Assembly: GCA_022605405.1 (NCBI GenBank)
Contig: JABYQQ010000005.1
Span: 1,054,001 to 1,118,000, forward strand
DNA: 64,000 nucleotides
Origin: Earliella scabrosa
Taxonomy: Eukaryota > Basidiomycota > Agaricomycetes > Polyporales > Polyporaceae
Direction: 5' to 3'
A model generated the notes under the pieces. That model had not been told where the DNA came from. It did no database searches and worked only from the letters and a program-made list of their open reading frames with translations. Of this stretch, positions 1 to 10,137 are shown piece by piece. Positions within the stretch are counted from its first letter, which is position 1; each line of letters starts with the position of its first letter. A program made the position numbers and the translations under genes.

Positions 1-2
1 TG

Positions 3-146
3 AGGAGGGAGATCCTACACTTGCAGGGCATCCCTCCTGAGATAGATGAGCTTGCAGCAGAAGCTATAGAAGAGGCGGAAGAGGGCGCTCCGCTGCTTGG
101 CCACCACAACGAGTCCAGAGCAAGGTACGACGGTTCATCTGCCTGA
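3..146 (+). CDS. 3' end of an unidentified gene (partial)
   Basis: An open frame enters from the left edge and runs 47 codons to a TGA. The tail is acidic (EIDELAAEAIEEAEEGAPLLG) and has no motif I can assign. The frame is open to the first base, so the true exon start lies outside the window or at an acceptor hidden upstream. It ends about 210 bp from the stop codon of the convergent UFE1 gene, which is the spacing expected of two tail-to-tail genes. The coding call rests on codon composition and position only; a chance open frame cannot be excluded. Confidence 0.45.
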   Translation, partial: RREILHLQGIPPEIDELAAEAIEEAEEGAPLLGHHNESRARYDGSSA

Positions 147-358
147 GACGTTCACTGTTCAATTCTGTAACATTATGATACACGACGGTTGGGTGGGTAT
201 TCTTGGGTTCATGGGAATGTATAGCTTGGTAGAGATGTGAGCACGTCAGGGCGGATGTATGTGCATCTACATAGGATACTATAAAATCCGGGACTAATTC
301 TACGACCATATATACGAGTTTGAGCGACGACAGCAAGGGAAGTATGCAGACAGCGACT

Positions 359-1761
359 TCAGTAGTAATGCAGGAACAGCAGCGACAGACTGGCACCGAT
401 CAGGAACATGAGGATCCATTTGCGACCGTCCCTTGCTCTCCGCTTCGCTTCCTTCAGCTGCTCGTTTCCCTTCTCCACCGTCGCAGCTGTGGCGATCGCG
501 TCCTCGTACAGCTGCTCCGTCTGCTCCGTCTGCTTCGTAAGATGCGCGACGAGCTCCATCTGCAGCGCACTGATCTCCATGAGCCGCGCCTCCGCCTGCT
601 GCACCGACGCGAGGGTGTCCTGCACGTTCTGGAGGATGTTCGCGTTCTCCTCCTCGAACTGCTGGATCTGCGAAGCCGACAGCTCCAGCTCCTCCTCGTC
701 CGTCTCCGACATCCAGTCGTCTCGCATCGTCGTCGACGCGCTCATTCCCCCGCCGCCGCCGGGCCGGATCGTTGACGCGGAATGCGACGGGTCGAACGCG
801 GCGGACGAGCCGATGCTCGCCGCAAAGCTCGACGCGAGGTTCGACGCGCCGCCGAGCCAGCTCCCGCTCGCAGACGACTCCGCCGGGGACGGCGGCGTGA
901 GGTTCGGTAGGCCTGCATGGTATGGGCTGTTCGTGCTCCCGAGGAAGGCCGCCTCACGGGCGGCGCCCGACCCGAGCGTGCGCGTGCGCTCGAGCTGCCG
1001 CTTCATGCGCTCCTCCTGCATGTCGCGCAGGAGCTGGCTCGTCTCCGTGAGGCGCCTGCTGAGGTACCAGGTGATGGAGGCGTGGTGTGCGGCGACAAAG
1101 TCCGAGGCCGCTGTCGAGTCGTCTTGCCGTAGGCGGGCGGGGAGGAGGCGCGTGAGAGGGTTCTGCTGGCTTGCGGCGTGCTCCGCGCGGCCTGCGGGTC
1201 GGGGCGGACGTCAGCCGTGCGCCAGGAGCGAGTGGTTGGCGGGCTGTCGTTGGGTCGGGAGGGTGGAGGGGCAGCACGACTCACGTTTCTCAAGCTCCTC
1301 GAGTTGTGCGACGCGGTCCTTACATCGGGAGAGGATGACCCGGGCTTGCAAGTCTATCTGGTCTCGTTCCTCGTTCGTCAGGTTGCGTAGGTCACTCCAT
1401 GACTGGTCTCCTCCAGAGATGTCGATCGTGCGGTTGGTCTGGCGCAATAGAGGTGGGTTCCGGGAGTCGACATTCAAGTACGCTTTCCGGACCGAGGAAA
1501 GCATGCGGGCGAGGGTGCCTATGTGGTTGAGCTGGCATGGTACTTCGTGAGATGAAGGCGTACGTGCTCGTCCACGGTTCCTGCAGCACTCACGACATTG
1601 TAGGCCTCCTTGACGTACTCTTTATTTACCAGCTGCTGCCTCTCCGCCTCAGGTGAGCGCTTCCCCGGACGAGAAAGCTTGCGACGCTTGGCATCCGGTG
1701 CCGCGCCCTCTTTCTGCCGCACGTACTCGCGGAATTCAGACGTTCGGGAGCTGACGGCCAT
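359..1761 (-). CDS. UFE1: Syntaxin-18 / Ufe1-type Qa-SNARE of the ER
   Basis: Three exons: 1761-1594, 1531-1285, 1191-359 (415 aa). The start ATG opens MAVSSRTSEFREYVRQKE, which resembles the N-terminal Syntaxin-18 domain. The C-terminal part has a Qa-SNARE helix at about residues 320-390 containing ALQMELVAHLTKQTEQ, where the Q of LTKQTEQ would be the zero-layer glutamine. It ends in a hydrophobic tail anchor (WILMFLIGASLSLLFLHYY). Known role of the family: the ER t-SNARE that receives Golgi-derived COPI vesicles with Sec20 and Use1. The middle region (about 210-300) is Ser/Pro/Gly-rich and probably disordered. Intron 1 was ended at the acceptor that keeps phase 0 and gives LNHIGTLARM. The family call is strong; individual splice sites are inferred. 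Confidence 0.9.
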
Positions 1762-2468
1762 TGATTGAGACAAGATAGTGAGCAGAGCGGGAAGTTCAGA
1801 GCCCGAGCCAGACGGTGTGCATGCAGAGTCGATCAGGCGCGAGACAGTGGTGACGCCGCCGCCAGCGCCTGAGAGCCGTCCACGACACGCGTCACGGAGC
1901 TGTCACAGTATATGGTGACGAGGTCACGTCGCTGCCAAGGCGGGCGCCTTTCGAAGGAGGATATAAGACGCGGTGGGAAGGCTTGTCCGCTCAGCAGTAG
2001 CAACCACAAGGACATGCCCTACGCCCCTCCGCGCCGTCGCTCGGACGCATGCTGGCGGGGTCTATCTGCTGTGGAAGATTGCTCCGTCCTTGTTTGAGGC
2101 GGGTCGCTGGGCGCTCACCGCTTCTTGCCATAGTTTGCGACGTACATTTCTTTCGGTGTTGTATGCGTTTTGCTTATGGAATGCAGCAGTAGCACTTATG
2201 CAGGTTGGGAATGCTGACTGCGTGCTTGGGAATCAGCCGGATCAGGCTCTGCTGCGCTCGTCCAGTCAAGGGTGACAAGAGGAGGATGCGCTGCGTCATA
2301 GCCGTCGCCGAGCCTAGTGCCCAGCCGGGCGAAATTTCTCGGCCTTAGGCACGGATGGCGCCCCGACAACCCTCAAAACCATCCGTCGTGCTGGGCATCG
2401 TGGCCTTCTTGTCCAACTCTTGTCTCTCACCTCCTGGCTACCTGGGCTTCCTTGACTGCACGCCCAGC
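1762..2468. other. Divergent intergenic region UFE1 / GH79
   Basis: About 700 bp between two divergently transcribed genes. I see no credible coding exon here on either strand. A TATA-like ATATAAG at 1961-1967 points to the right, but it lies about 500 bp from the GH79 start codon, so it would imply a long leader or a leader intron. The frame of the first GH79 exon is open upstream to 2355, but the extra residues would precede a good signal peptide. Confidence 0.5.
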
Positions 2469-5024
2469 ATGTATGCCTCCCTCCTCGTTTTCTCTGCTTC
2501 TCTCTTGGGCCTCGCAAGTGCAGACGTCACCATCTACGGCCTCACTGGGCAGACCACTGTCGACCCCGAACTCGCCCTAGGAGGCTCCACTTACGTCCCA
2601 GAACCGACCACCACAAGCTACGTTACCACCCATGGCCCGCCCCAGTACACCGGTCTCGCAGCGTACAACCCTGTGTACATGTACCCGCCCGCAATCCCGG
2701 AGCCGCCACCCGCGAACCAGTTTGCGATAGGCGTGCCCAACGATGCTGCGCTCATGGAGGGGCTGTCAGTCAGGCAGCAGGGCAACTTCTTCGGTTTCTC
2801 AATCGAAATGTCCGTGGTGAACCAGCTCAGTAAGTCTTGAGTCTTGACTTTCTTGTCTCTCCTCCGCCCCAAGGCTCACCGCCATCCGTTCTCTTGGATA
2901 GTTGGAACAAGCTCGTGAGTACAAGCAATCGCGCCCAGGTGCTAAGAAATCCAAGCGCTCATTGACTGCGCCGTTAGCAAACACCTCCATGTCCCATTCT
3001 TGAACTACATGAGCATTCTTGCCGAGAAGGCCGGAGAGGTTCATGTCCGTGTCGGCGGTAACACTCAGGAATATGCCTACTTCGTGGACGAGCTCCCGGA
3101 GGGCAAGTTCTTGCTCAAGAACAAGGAAGATGCGAGGAACCCTGTACGTGATACTTGCTCAACACAACCGCCCTTTGAATCTCATGGCATCGTGTAGACG
3201 GGAACCCCTGTCATTGCGATTACTCCTGAGCTCATCTACATCTTGGGCAATGTGTCTACCCTCGTTGACATCAAGTGGTATCTCGGTCAGTACCATAAAC
3301 CGTCCGGGCAAAATGCATGTACTGAACCAAATCGGTCAGGTATCCCATTCAACGACACGAACTGGCGTCTCCAGATCGCGGAGTTGGGCGAGAACATTTT
3401 GGGTGACAGGCTCCTTGGGCTGCAGGCGTCGAACGAACCGGATCTCTATGCTAGGTTCGTCTTCATGTCTCACCTCTCGCTCTCGTCTCTTATCCTTGGT
3501 ATAGGCACGGTCACCGTCCTGAGAACTGGGGTCCTTTCGACTTCTTCGGCGAGTTCGGCTTGATGACTCAGGCATACCTCGATAACCCCAACATCCCCAT
3601 CAAGAACAACCTCATCGCCCCGAGTGTTACCACGGGATGGACGCCGGAGATGGTGTGGGATACCGGGTTTATGGACGCATATGGCCAATACTTGAACGCG
3701 CTCACCGTCGAACGGTGAGTGGTACCAGCGTTCCTGCATATCACGCATCACTCACCGATTTCGCTTGTAGGTACGCTAGCGACAACTGTGCTGTCATCTT
3801 CCCCCAACCCAACAACCCGCCAAAGGATCCCTTGGAACTGTACCCTTACTACCTCAGTCACCAGTCTGGTATCAATGTCGTCACGCAGTATCTCAACTCG
3901 TCTCTGCTGGCGCAGCAATGGGGCAAGCCATTCATGATGTTCGAGACGAACACGGCGTCTTGCGGTGGTTTCCCCGGCATCAGTGACACGTTCGCTGCCG
4001 CACTCTGGGGTGTGGACTATGCTCTCCAGATGGCCCACGCCAACTTCACCCAGGCGCTGTTCCACTTTGGTGGTCAGAACGTCTCTTACAACGTGCGTAA
4101 CAGTTCACTATACTGGTTGCCTCGAAACTGACACGTCCCCGTCGTACAGCCCTTCACCGGTACGTATGCGTTGGAACCTCCGTTTACGGCAGTGCTAATA
4201 TCGATCGTGCAGCTGCGCCGACGAACATGTCCGCTTTCCACGGCTGGTCTACCGGACCGATCTTCTACTCGTCAATCTTCTTGGCTGAGGCTCTCGGCAA
4301 GACCAACACTAGCCAGGTCAAGGATATTCTGCCGAACGAGGGTAACGACCTCACGCCCGGCTACGTCATCTACGAGAACGGCAAGTTCGCTCGTATGGCA
4401 CTGATCAACTACATGACCGACCCGAGTGGCGCGAACGACTACCTCGCGACTATCTACGTCGGCGGCTCGGGCTGGAACGAGCCAAACTCCGTCCCTGCGT
4501 CTGTCAAGGTCAAGCGCCTCTCAGCTTCGTCAGTATCGGAGAAGGACAACATTACATGGGCCGGACAGGTAGAGCAGTCTATGCTGAAGCTGTCATTGCT
4601 GCGTACTGACAATCTATGTTGTCATCAGACTCTTGGTGGCCGCCTCATGTCAGACGGTCGCTGGATGGGCGAGGAAGTGATCGAAACGGTGCAGTGCGAC
4701 CAAGCGCAGAACATGTGCCAGATCCGAGTGCCCGCTCCTGGCGCCGCTCTCATCTTCTTCTCAGAAGAGGCGCAACAGGCAGCGACTGGTGAGGCCATCG
4801 AGACCTTCGCCACAACCGAGGTCACGAAGACGAAGAACACGGCCACCATTGACCCTCTCGTCCTCGCGACTTCCAACGGCGACAACGGGTCGTCACGCTC
4901 GCAGCGCGGCGGTACGAGCGCGGGCGGACTGGAAAACGGCGCAATGGCCCTCCTCGGACCTGGGGCAGTCGCGATCGTCAGCATCTTTGCGACCGGCTTC
5001 CTCATTGGCAGGATGGCCCGGTAA
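2469..5024 (+). CDS. Secreted glycoside hydrolase family 79 protein with C-terminal membrane tail
   Basis: Ten exons: 2469-2829, 2902-2914, 2978-3143, 3198-3285, 3340-3454, 3505-3714, 3771-4092, 4150-4159, 4213-4568, 4629-5024 (678 aa). The ATG was chosen because it starts a clear signal peptide (MYASLLVFSASLLGLASA). The core follows fungal GH79 beta-glucuronidase-like proteins: VHVRVGGNTQEYAYF, then QASNEPDLYAR with the NEP acid/base glutamate near residue 242, and MFETNTASCGG with the presumed nucleophile glutamate near residue 376. A beta-sandwich domain follows. The family cleaves terminal glucuronic acid (or 4-O-methylglucuronic acid) from proteoglycan-type polysaccharides. The last about 60 residues are Ser/Thr/Gly-rich and end in a hydrophobic stretch (ALLGPGAVAIVSIFATGFLI), so the enzyme may be GPI-anchored or membrane-held. 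Exons 2 and 8 are only 13 and 10 nt. Confidence 0.88.
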
Positions 5025-7162
5025 TCGCCACACCTTCCGTTTCCGCCTCCTCCTGACCGCGCAACGCCTCCCGCTGCGCTTGTATACGTTACGCCACACG
5101 CCTAGACCGCACGCATCGCTCACCCTAATACCCGCCAGCCCTGTATTGTTACGCTAACGCCACACCCACATCATCCGCCGTCATTGTGCTCTGCTTTCGT
5201 TTCTCCCTCTCACACGCTCGTTTGATTCTCGCATGGTTGGCTGTACACTGCATGGGTTCCAGGTTTTTTTAATACTGTGAGAGACACTGTTTGTGACATG
5301 CGTGCCGGTCATTGTGCATGTACGGACATCTGCTTATCTACTACGTCAATATAGACCCTCTTTGCAATGGATGAGCGTGCTCAACTACCAGGGAATTAGC
5401 CACCGCCACGTTTGGGATTGTGGACGAGGAACCGATCTAATTCCTATAGCTACGACTGGCCGAGGCGTGGAAGGATGAGGTTAATCCTAGTGTTACGCAC
5501 TGTTACGCTGGCGCTGCGCGCGCAATAGAGTCTCGGACGGCCTCACGAGTCCTTGCATCGCCACTTAATCCCATTGCAAGGGGGTATGTTGTACAAAGCA
5601 ATCGCCAATTTGTCTTGAAAATTGCAATATTGTACGTTCTGTGTATTGTCAAGTTGCCCACCCAATAGAAAGTAAAGTAGTCAGCAGGAAGGAAGCAAGT
5701 TGGCCAGCGCTAGTATCGGCAACTTGTCCGCCTGATTATTGGAATCTTGTCCACCCTGCCAAGATCCACTCACTGCTCCCTCAATCCATGCTATTATATT
5801 TTAATTTCAACGTAGCATACTTTTTTGTGTACATACACTGCAACAAAATTGTTTAGGGAGCGTTGCATGGGGAAGAGGACGAAGTAACTCGAGTCACTAC
5901 GAGGGGGGATCCATGGGCGCTAGTCAGTCGCGTGTAACAGTCAACCAAAAGAGGTAATTCAATCATAAGCGCCGGAAAATAAACCTAGTTAGCGCTGAGC
6001 GAGAGAATCGTGAGGTTCTGAACAAGTCCTGAGGGCCATAGAGCACTCAAAAACTAGTTTGCGGTATTATGAAAGAGGTCTATAAGTATCTGGAGAAGTT
6101 GTAGATGTGGGGGCTCAGCAGGAGATGAGATATGAAGAAGGGGTACAAGATGGCGATATTGGAGAAGCCGAGCGCCATATGGCAGACAAGATGGCAATCC
6201 CGTCGGACAACATACATTTTAGCAATCCCATTCTACTGCTCGGGCCTGGCTCGGATTCAGGGTTTATCATAGTGGTCAAAGTGATTGCACCGCGGCATCG
6301 TCGGAACGGAGTTTAGGAGATCATAGATGCCCTATGGTCAAATTATTCCCCTATGTGCAAAGACCAGTGCAACTCCTGTTACTAACTCGTGCGATCGACT
6401 GGCCGGCGCGGTGACAGACTCGGACAGTCGTGTCGTCTACTCATCCCCCATCGTGTGTGCACACAGAGTTGGTCAACATATGCAATGTGCACCGCCGCAC
6501 CAGGGCCTCCCACATTTCGAACAAACTAGTGCAAACATAGAGATGGTCCGTGCGCGGACCCACTGGGATAAATGCAGGCCGTGGAGATGGTGGCACCTCA
6601 TACTTACCTTGATGGCACGGCTCCCTTCATGTACCTGGGGTCGTGGGCCGTGGGGGCCTCTCATAGCACGGCGACCTTGTCCTCAGGGGGACCTCGCGGT
6701 TTGTATGGGCTTCGGCTCATGCATCGTCCCAATATTTCCCTGTCCTGCTTCGGCCCTCGGGCTGGGCAGGCCATTATTTTTTTCGCTTTGCCTTCCTAAC
6801 CCTAACCCTATGGCAGGCATAGCACCCTTATGGACGTTATCTACTCAATGTATCATACTGAAAACATTTCGTGCAATACAGCGCGCATTATATTCTTTTC
6901 TCACGTCGGACCGACGACCGCACTTGGGGGTTTGTACAACTGTGTAGTAGCAAACTTCCAGCTCCAGACACTGGTTGGAGCAACGATCGATGCGTGCGTA
7001 GTAGGTGCGTATCATTTTCAACATGCACACGGAGTACAATTGCCAGTCGAGCTGCGATTTCATTCGGTACGCAGTGCGGGCATGGATGCTTGGGACGACA
7101 CAAGGAGTAGCGATACAGATATGATACAGAACACAGCCGAGCCCTACATACAAAGGGTCGGG
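5025..7162. other. 2.1-kb gene-poor region
   Basis: The longest stretch without a supported gene. Base composition drops toward AT around 5,580-6,100. Open frames here (for example a 206-codon frame from 6327 on the plus strand) have unconvincing composition, no family resemblance and no supporting splice structure. No tRNA cloverleaf, terminal repeat or transposase motif was seen. A short telomere-like motif is listed separately at 6795. The right end probably includes the 3' UTR of SMX2, and the left end that of the GH79 gene. Confidence 0.45.
6795..6810. repeat. Interstitial telomere-like repeat
   Basis: CCTAACCCTAACCCTA, 2.7 units of the (TTAGGG)n telomeric hexamer read on the complementary strand. 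It sits about 350 bp past the stop codon of SMX2. Such short motifs are also binding sites for TTAGGG-binding factors, but with fewer than three units chance occurrence is quite possible. Confidence 0.5.
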
Positions 7163-7516
7163 TCACCGGATTGCTTCCAATGTCTCCATGGATGTGACGC
7201 TGTTGCCACGAATCACCTATCCGACCAAGGAAGATGAGTACAGATACTCTCATGCCTCCAACAAGAGAACATACAACAGTCCCAATAGGGTGCTTTTGAG
7301 CAGGGTTGGTCTCCTCCAGAGCCTCATCGATTACAAGGTTCAAGAACAAATCATATCCACGCAGCGTCCCGCTGACTTTACGACCACCTTGAAGATGGAC
7401 GAAGAGCTTCTTGTCCATGAACTGTAACACCGTCAAGATCAGTACTTCTGTCTGGGCGTACAAAGGACAACCCTGTGTCATACCTTCTTGAGCTCGGGTT
7501 GTGAGGCCTTGGACAT
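7163..7516 (-). CDS. SMX2: Small nuclear ribonucleoprotein G (SmG)
   Basis: Three exons: 7516-7484, 7421-7275, 7216-7163 (77 aa). It starts MSKASQPELKKFMDKKLFVH and contains the Sm1 motif with LRGYDLFLNLVIDEALEE. The Sm2 motif GTVVIRGNSVTSMETLEAI includes the IRGN signature. The length matches SmG in other eukaryotes. Known role: one of seven Sm-ring subunits that bind the Sm site of U1, U2, U4 and U5 snRNAs in the spliceosome. It is divergently arranged with the RGG-box gene, with about 390 bp between the start codons. Exon joins are phase-consistent and the protein is collinear with the family. Confidence 0.95.
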
Positions 7517-7904
7517 TGTGGCGAGCGATGCGGAAGAGATGGAGGAGGGCAACGTACCTGCGCGTCGCGTCTGCAAATCGCGAGCCAAACACGAGCCACG
7601 TGGGAATATCCGCTTGCGGTATGGCTTCTGTGTTCGCCAGAACCAGGTTCCTCGCCGGGACCTCCAGGTCAACACGACTCTACGCATCTCCATCTACGCC
7701 TCTCCTACGCCGCTGTATATCTTGTCTATATCTTGAACGAACATTTACGAATCCCGCTTTTCACGCCTCCCTCTGACACCCCGTGTAACACGCTGTCCAT
7801 ATTTTCCGTGGGTCGACTTCTGTCACTGAAAGTTGTATTTTCTGAGAACATGCTTGACATTCTTGCAGGTCATCCAAGCTATCGCAAGGTAACATCCTAG
7901 GCCC
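7517..7904. other. Divergent promoter region SMX2 / RGG-box gene
   Basis: 388 bp between two start codons on opposite strands. A plausible acceptor (TTCTTGCAG at about 7868) shortly before the start codon at 7905 suggests a leader intron in the rightward transcript. I could not fix its donor. No TATA box was recognised. Confidence 0.4.
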
Positions 7905-9731
7905 ATGGCTTCCGCTGCCTCGCCATCCACGCCCTCTGGAGGTGTCAACACTTCGATGTGGGCCAGTCAGCCACCCAGCAAGTCTGGCTGGGGACGTAAC
8001 GGAGAGAGCGGATCAGCCTTCCGTGGAGGGAGCCGAGGACGGCCAGGACGGGGTGGAGGAGGCAGAGGGGGTCGTGGAGGTCGCGGAGGCAGCAGAGCAA
8101 ACGGTGCAAGTGCACCGCGTACGGACGACAAAGGTTCCAAGGCGAGCGGAACTCAGTCCAAGGACTCCACTCAAGCTACACCCTCTACTGCATCGGCTGC
8201 GCCGATTGCTGCTGCACCTGCATCTGCGGCCTCGTCTCCTGCTCCCTCCAAGGCACCCAACAATCGGCCGAAGGATGCCAAAGTACCACCGCGGAAGGTC
8301 TCTGAAGCGAAGCCTCCTCGCAAGGTTCCCCCAATTGTCATCGAACCGCCTCCTGTGCACTCCTCAAACTCCCCTCTCTCCGCTACGACCCCGAATCGTT
8401 CCCGCCGAAAACGCTCCGCGAACCGGAGCACATCATCCATCTCATCATCCAAGAAGTCCCCTTCGACCGAGTCTACTACGAGCCTTCTGCGTCCAGACAA
8501 GTCTCCCGTTGTCACGAAGGATCTTCCGCCACATCTTGCGGCTGGGCACCCTCCCGACACGCCTTCCTTTGACATCAAGCACGATATTGATGCACTCGTG
8601 GAGCGTGTTCGCGCTGTGGCGATGGACCGGCCAAATACCCCCGGCAGTCACATAGACTGGGCAGGCGAAGATGACGATAGTCTACCCGACCTGGACGACT
8701 GGGGCGTCAAGAGCGTAACAGACAAGAGCACGAGCAGCGTTTCCGCCGATCAACCGGACCTCATTTCTCCCATCCTCGTGGACGCGCTGAAGCCTTTGCC
8801 CAACATAGAGGCTGGTTCGCCCCTTGTTGTGTCGTCAGCCGCGCCCCCTCCGGAAGATAAGCCGAAGGCGGATGAGCCTCCACCTGTTTCGTCTGCTAGC
8901 GTCAAGGGTGCTGTTGGTGATAATACACCTCGCGGAGCACCCACGGTCACCCCGTCCAAGGCCGGAACTCAGACTAAGGAGAAGCCACCTGCGCAGAAGC
9001 CCCAAGTGCCTTCGAAGGATAGGAGGAAGAGCGATGCAAGCTCGAAGGCTCCCGCAGCTGCAGCCCCTGCGGTGGAGAAGGAATCAACGGTGAAGAAGTC
9101 CCCGCTCAAGCAGTCGAACATTCCTCTCCACCCCTCTCTCCCTCCCAAGCCCGTGGATGCAATAGATGCCCTTTCGAAGCGGGTCCCACGGAAACCTAAC
9201 ATCCCCCCAGTGCAGGCGCCTGGTGCTACTGCCGATATTGAGCCGCCGCTCAAGAGCGGACTGTCCGAGTCTATGCACGCGCCGAAGCCCAACAGCGTTG
9301 ACTCTCAAGAACAAGCAGACAACAGTTCCCCTTCTCCCGAACCGCAGGGTGTCGCCGGGTCGATGCACGCTCCCGTTCAATCCGCTCCAAGCCATATAAC
9401 CACGCACTCCACGCCGAACTCGTCCTTCCAACCCTCGCACGGTCGCGCTCACACCATTGGCCGTCCTGGTGCCATCCGTATCCCCTTCAGTCCGTCCCAC
9501 GGTCAGTTCCCCGACGGAGCCGCGGACGAGCGTGCTGCGCGTAGGGACCGGATTAACCACGCGCGGACCCACTCGTCTCCGCCCACCGGCCCGGGAACGC
9601 ACACCGCACATTCGCGCACAGTGCACGCGTCGCGCCCCGTTATCACTGTGGACGCGCTCTCGCGCCTGGCGCGCACGCTGGGAGGTAGCCCGGGGCCGAA
9701 GCGCGAGTCCGCGGCCGCTGCGAAAGAATAA
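7905..9731 (+). CDS. Intronless RGG-box, largely disordered protein of unknown function
   Basis: One exon of 608 codons, unusual among intron-rich neighbours. Residues about 40-68 form a Gly/Arg RGG box (repeats of GGRGG), typical of RNA-binding or condensate-forming proteins. Most of the rest is Ser/Pro/Ala/Lys-rich low complexity with no fold I recognise. One island looks structured: about residues 222-265, with a charged helix (IKHDIDALVERVRAVAMDR) followed by an acidic tail with DDDSLPDLDDWGV. SMHAP occurs twice (residues about 458 and 486). The combination suggests a cytoplasmic or nuclear RNA-associated protein, but that is inference from composition. I do not recognise an orthologue by name. 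Confidence 0.8.
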   Translation: MASAASPSTPSGGVNTSMWASQPPSKSGWGRNGESGSAFRGGSRGRPGRGGGGRGGRGGRGGSRANGASAPRTDDKGSKASGTQSKDSTQATPSTASAAPIAAAPASAASSPAPSKAPNNRPKDAKVPPRKVSEAKPPRKVPPIVIEPPPVHSSNSPLSATTPNRSRRKRSANRSTSSISSSKKSPSTESTTSLLRPDKSPVVTKDLPPHLAAGHPPDTPSFDIKHDIDALVERVRAVAMDRPNTPGSHIDWAGEDDDSLPDLDDWGVKSVTDKSTSSVSADQPDLISPILVDALKPLPNIEAGSPLVVSSAAPPPEDKPKADEPPPVSSASVKGAVGDNTPRGAPTVTPSKAGTQTKEKPPAQKPQVPSKDRRKSDASSKAPAAAAPAVEKESTVKKSPLKQSNIPLHPSLPPKPVDAIDALSKRVPRKPNIPPVQAPGATADIEPPLKSGLSESMHAPKPNSVDSQEQADNSSPSPEPQGVAGSMHAPVQSAPSHITTHSTPNSSFQPSHGRAHTIGRPGAIRIPFSPSHGQFPDGAADERAARRDRINHARTHSSPPTGPGTHTAHSRTVHASRPVITVDALSRLARTLGGSPGPKRESAAAAKE

Positions 9732-10137
9732 GTCAAGTGAGTTGACCCCGCCTCAAGTCTCGTGCATGCTAGAGACCGTCTGTCAACGCTGTACATCTAC
9801 CTCTGCTTTACACGCCTTGCTGCTATCTAGTGCTTCATCTTTGTCCTGTCTGGTTTATACCCCCCAGCTCAGCTCTTCCTCTGTACCATACTTCTGCCGT
9901 CCCTCCCCGCAGCATGCTTCAAGTTGAATTCAAATCCATCTGATTAGCACTTAGCAATCCGATCGCGTCTCTTTTTGTCTCTGCTTGTATACGTTACTGC
10001 GCTTTAGGTGTCGGACTAATCTGCTCCCTCCGTGGCTGGATCTCTTCATCATCTGGTGGTGTGCTTGTACTATGACCCGTATGGATGCATATCGAAAACG
10101 AGAATGATAATGATTATGTGGCCCTAATCAAGTAGTG
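9732..10137. other. Convergent intergenic region (3' UTRs)
   Basis: About 400 bp between the stop codons of the RGG-box gene and MDM10. It is T/C-rich on the left and presumably holds both 3' UTRs and polyadenylation signals. No gene or repeat was seen. Confidence 0.5.

Noticed and set aside
408..1550. A 380-codon plus-strand frame opposite UFE1
   Set aside because: It is antisense to the UFE1 exons and crosses both introns. Its Ser/Arg/Cys-rich composition is what GC-rich coding sequence yields on the other strand.
6327..6947. A 206-codon plus-strand frame in the 2.1-kb gap
   Set aside because: Composition is erratic (runs of Cys, Trp, Pro), there is no similarity to any family I know and no splice context.
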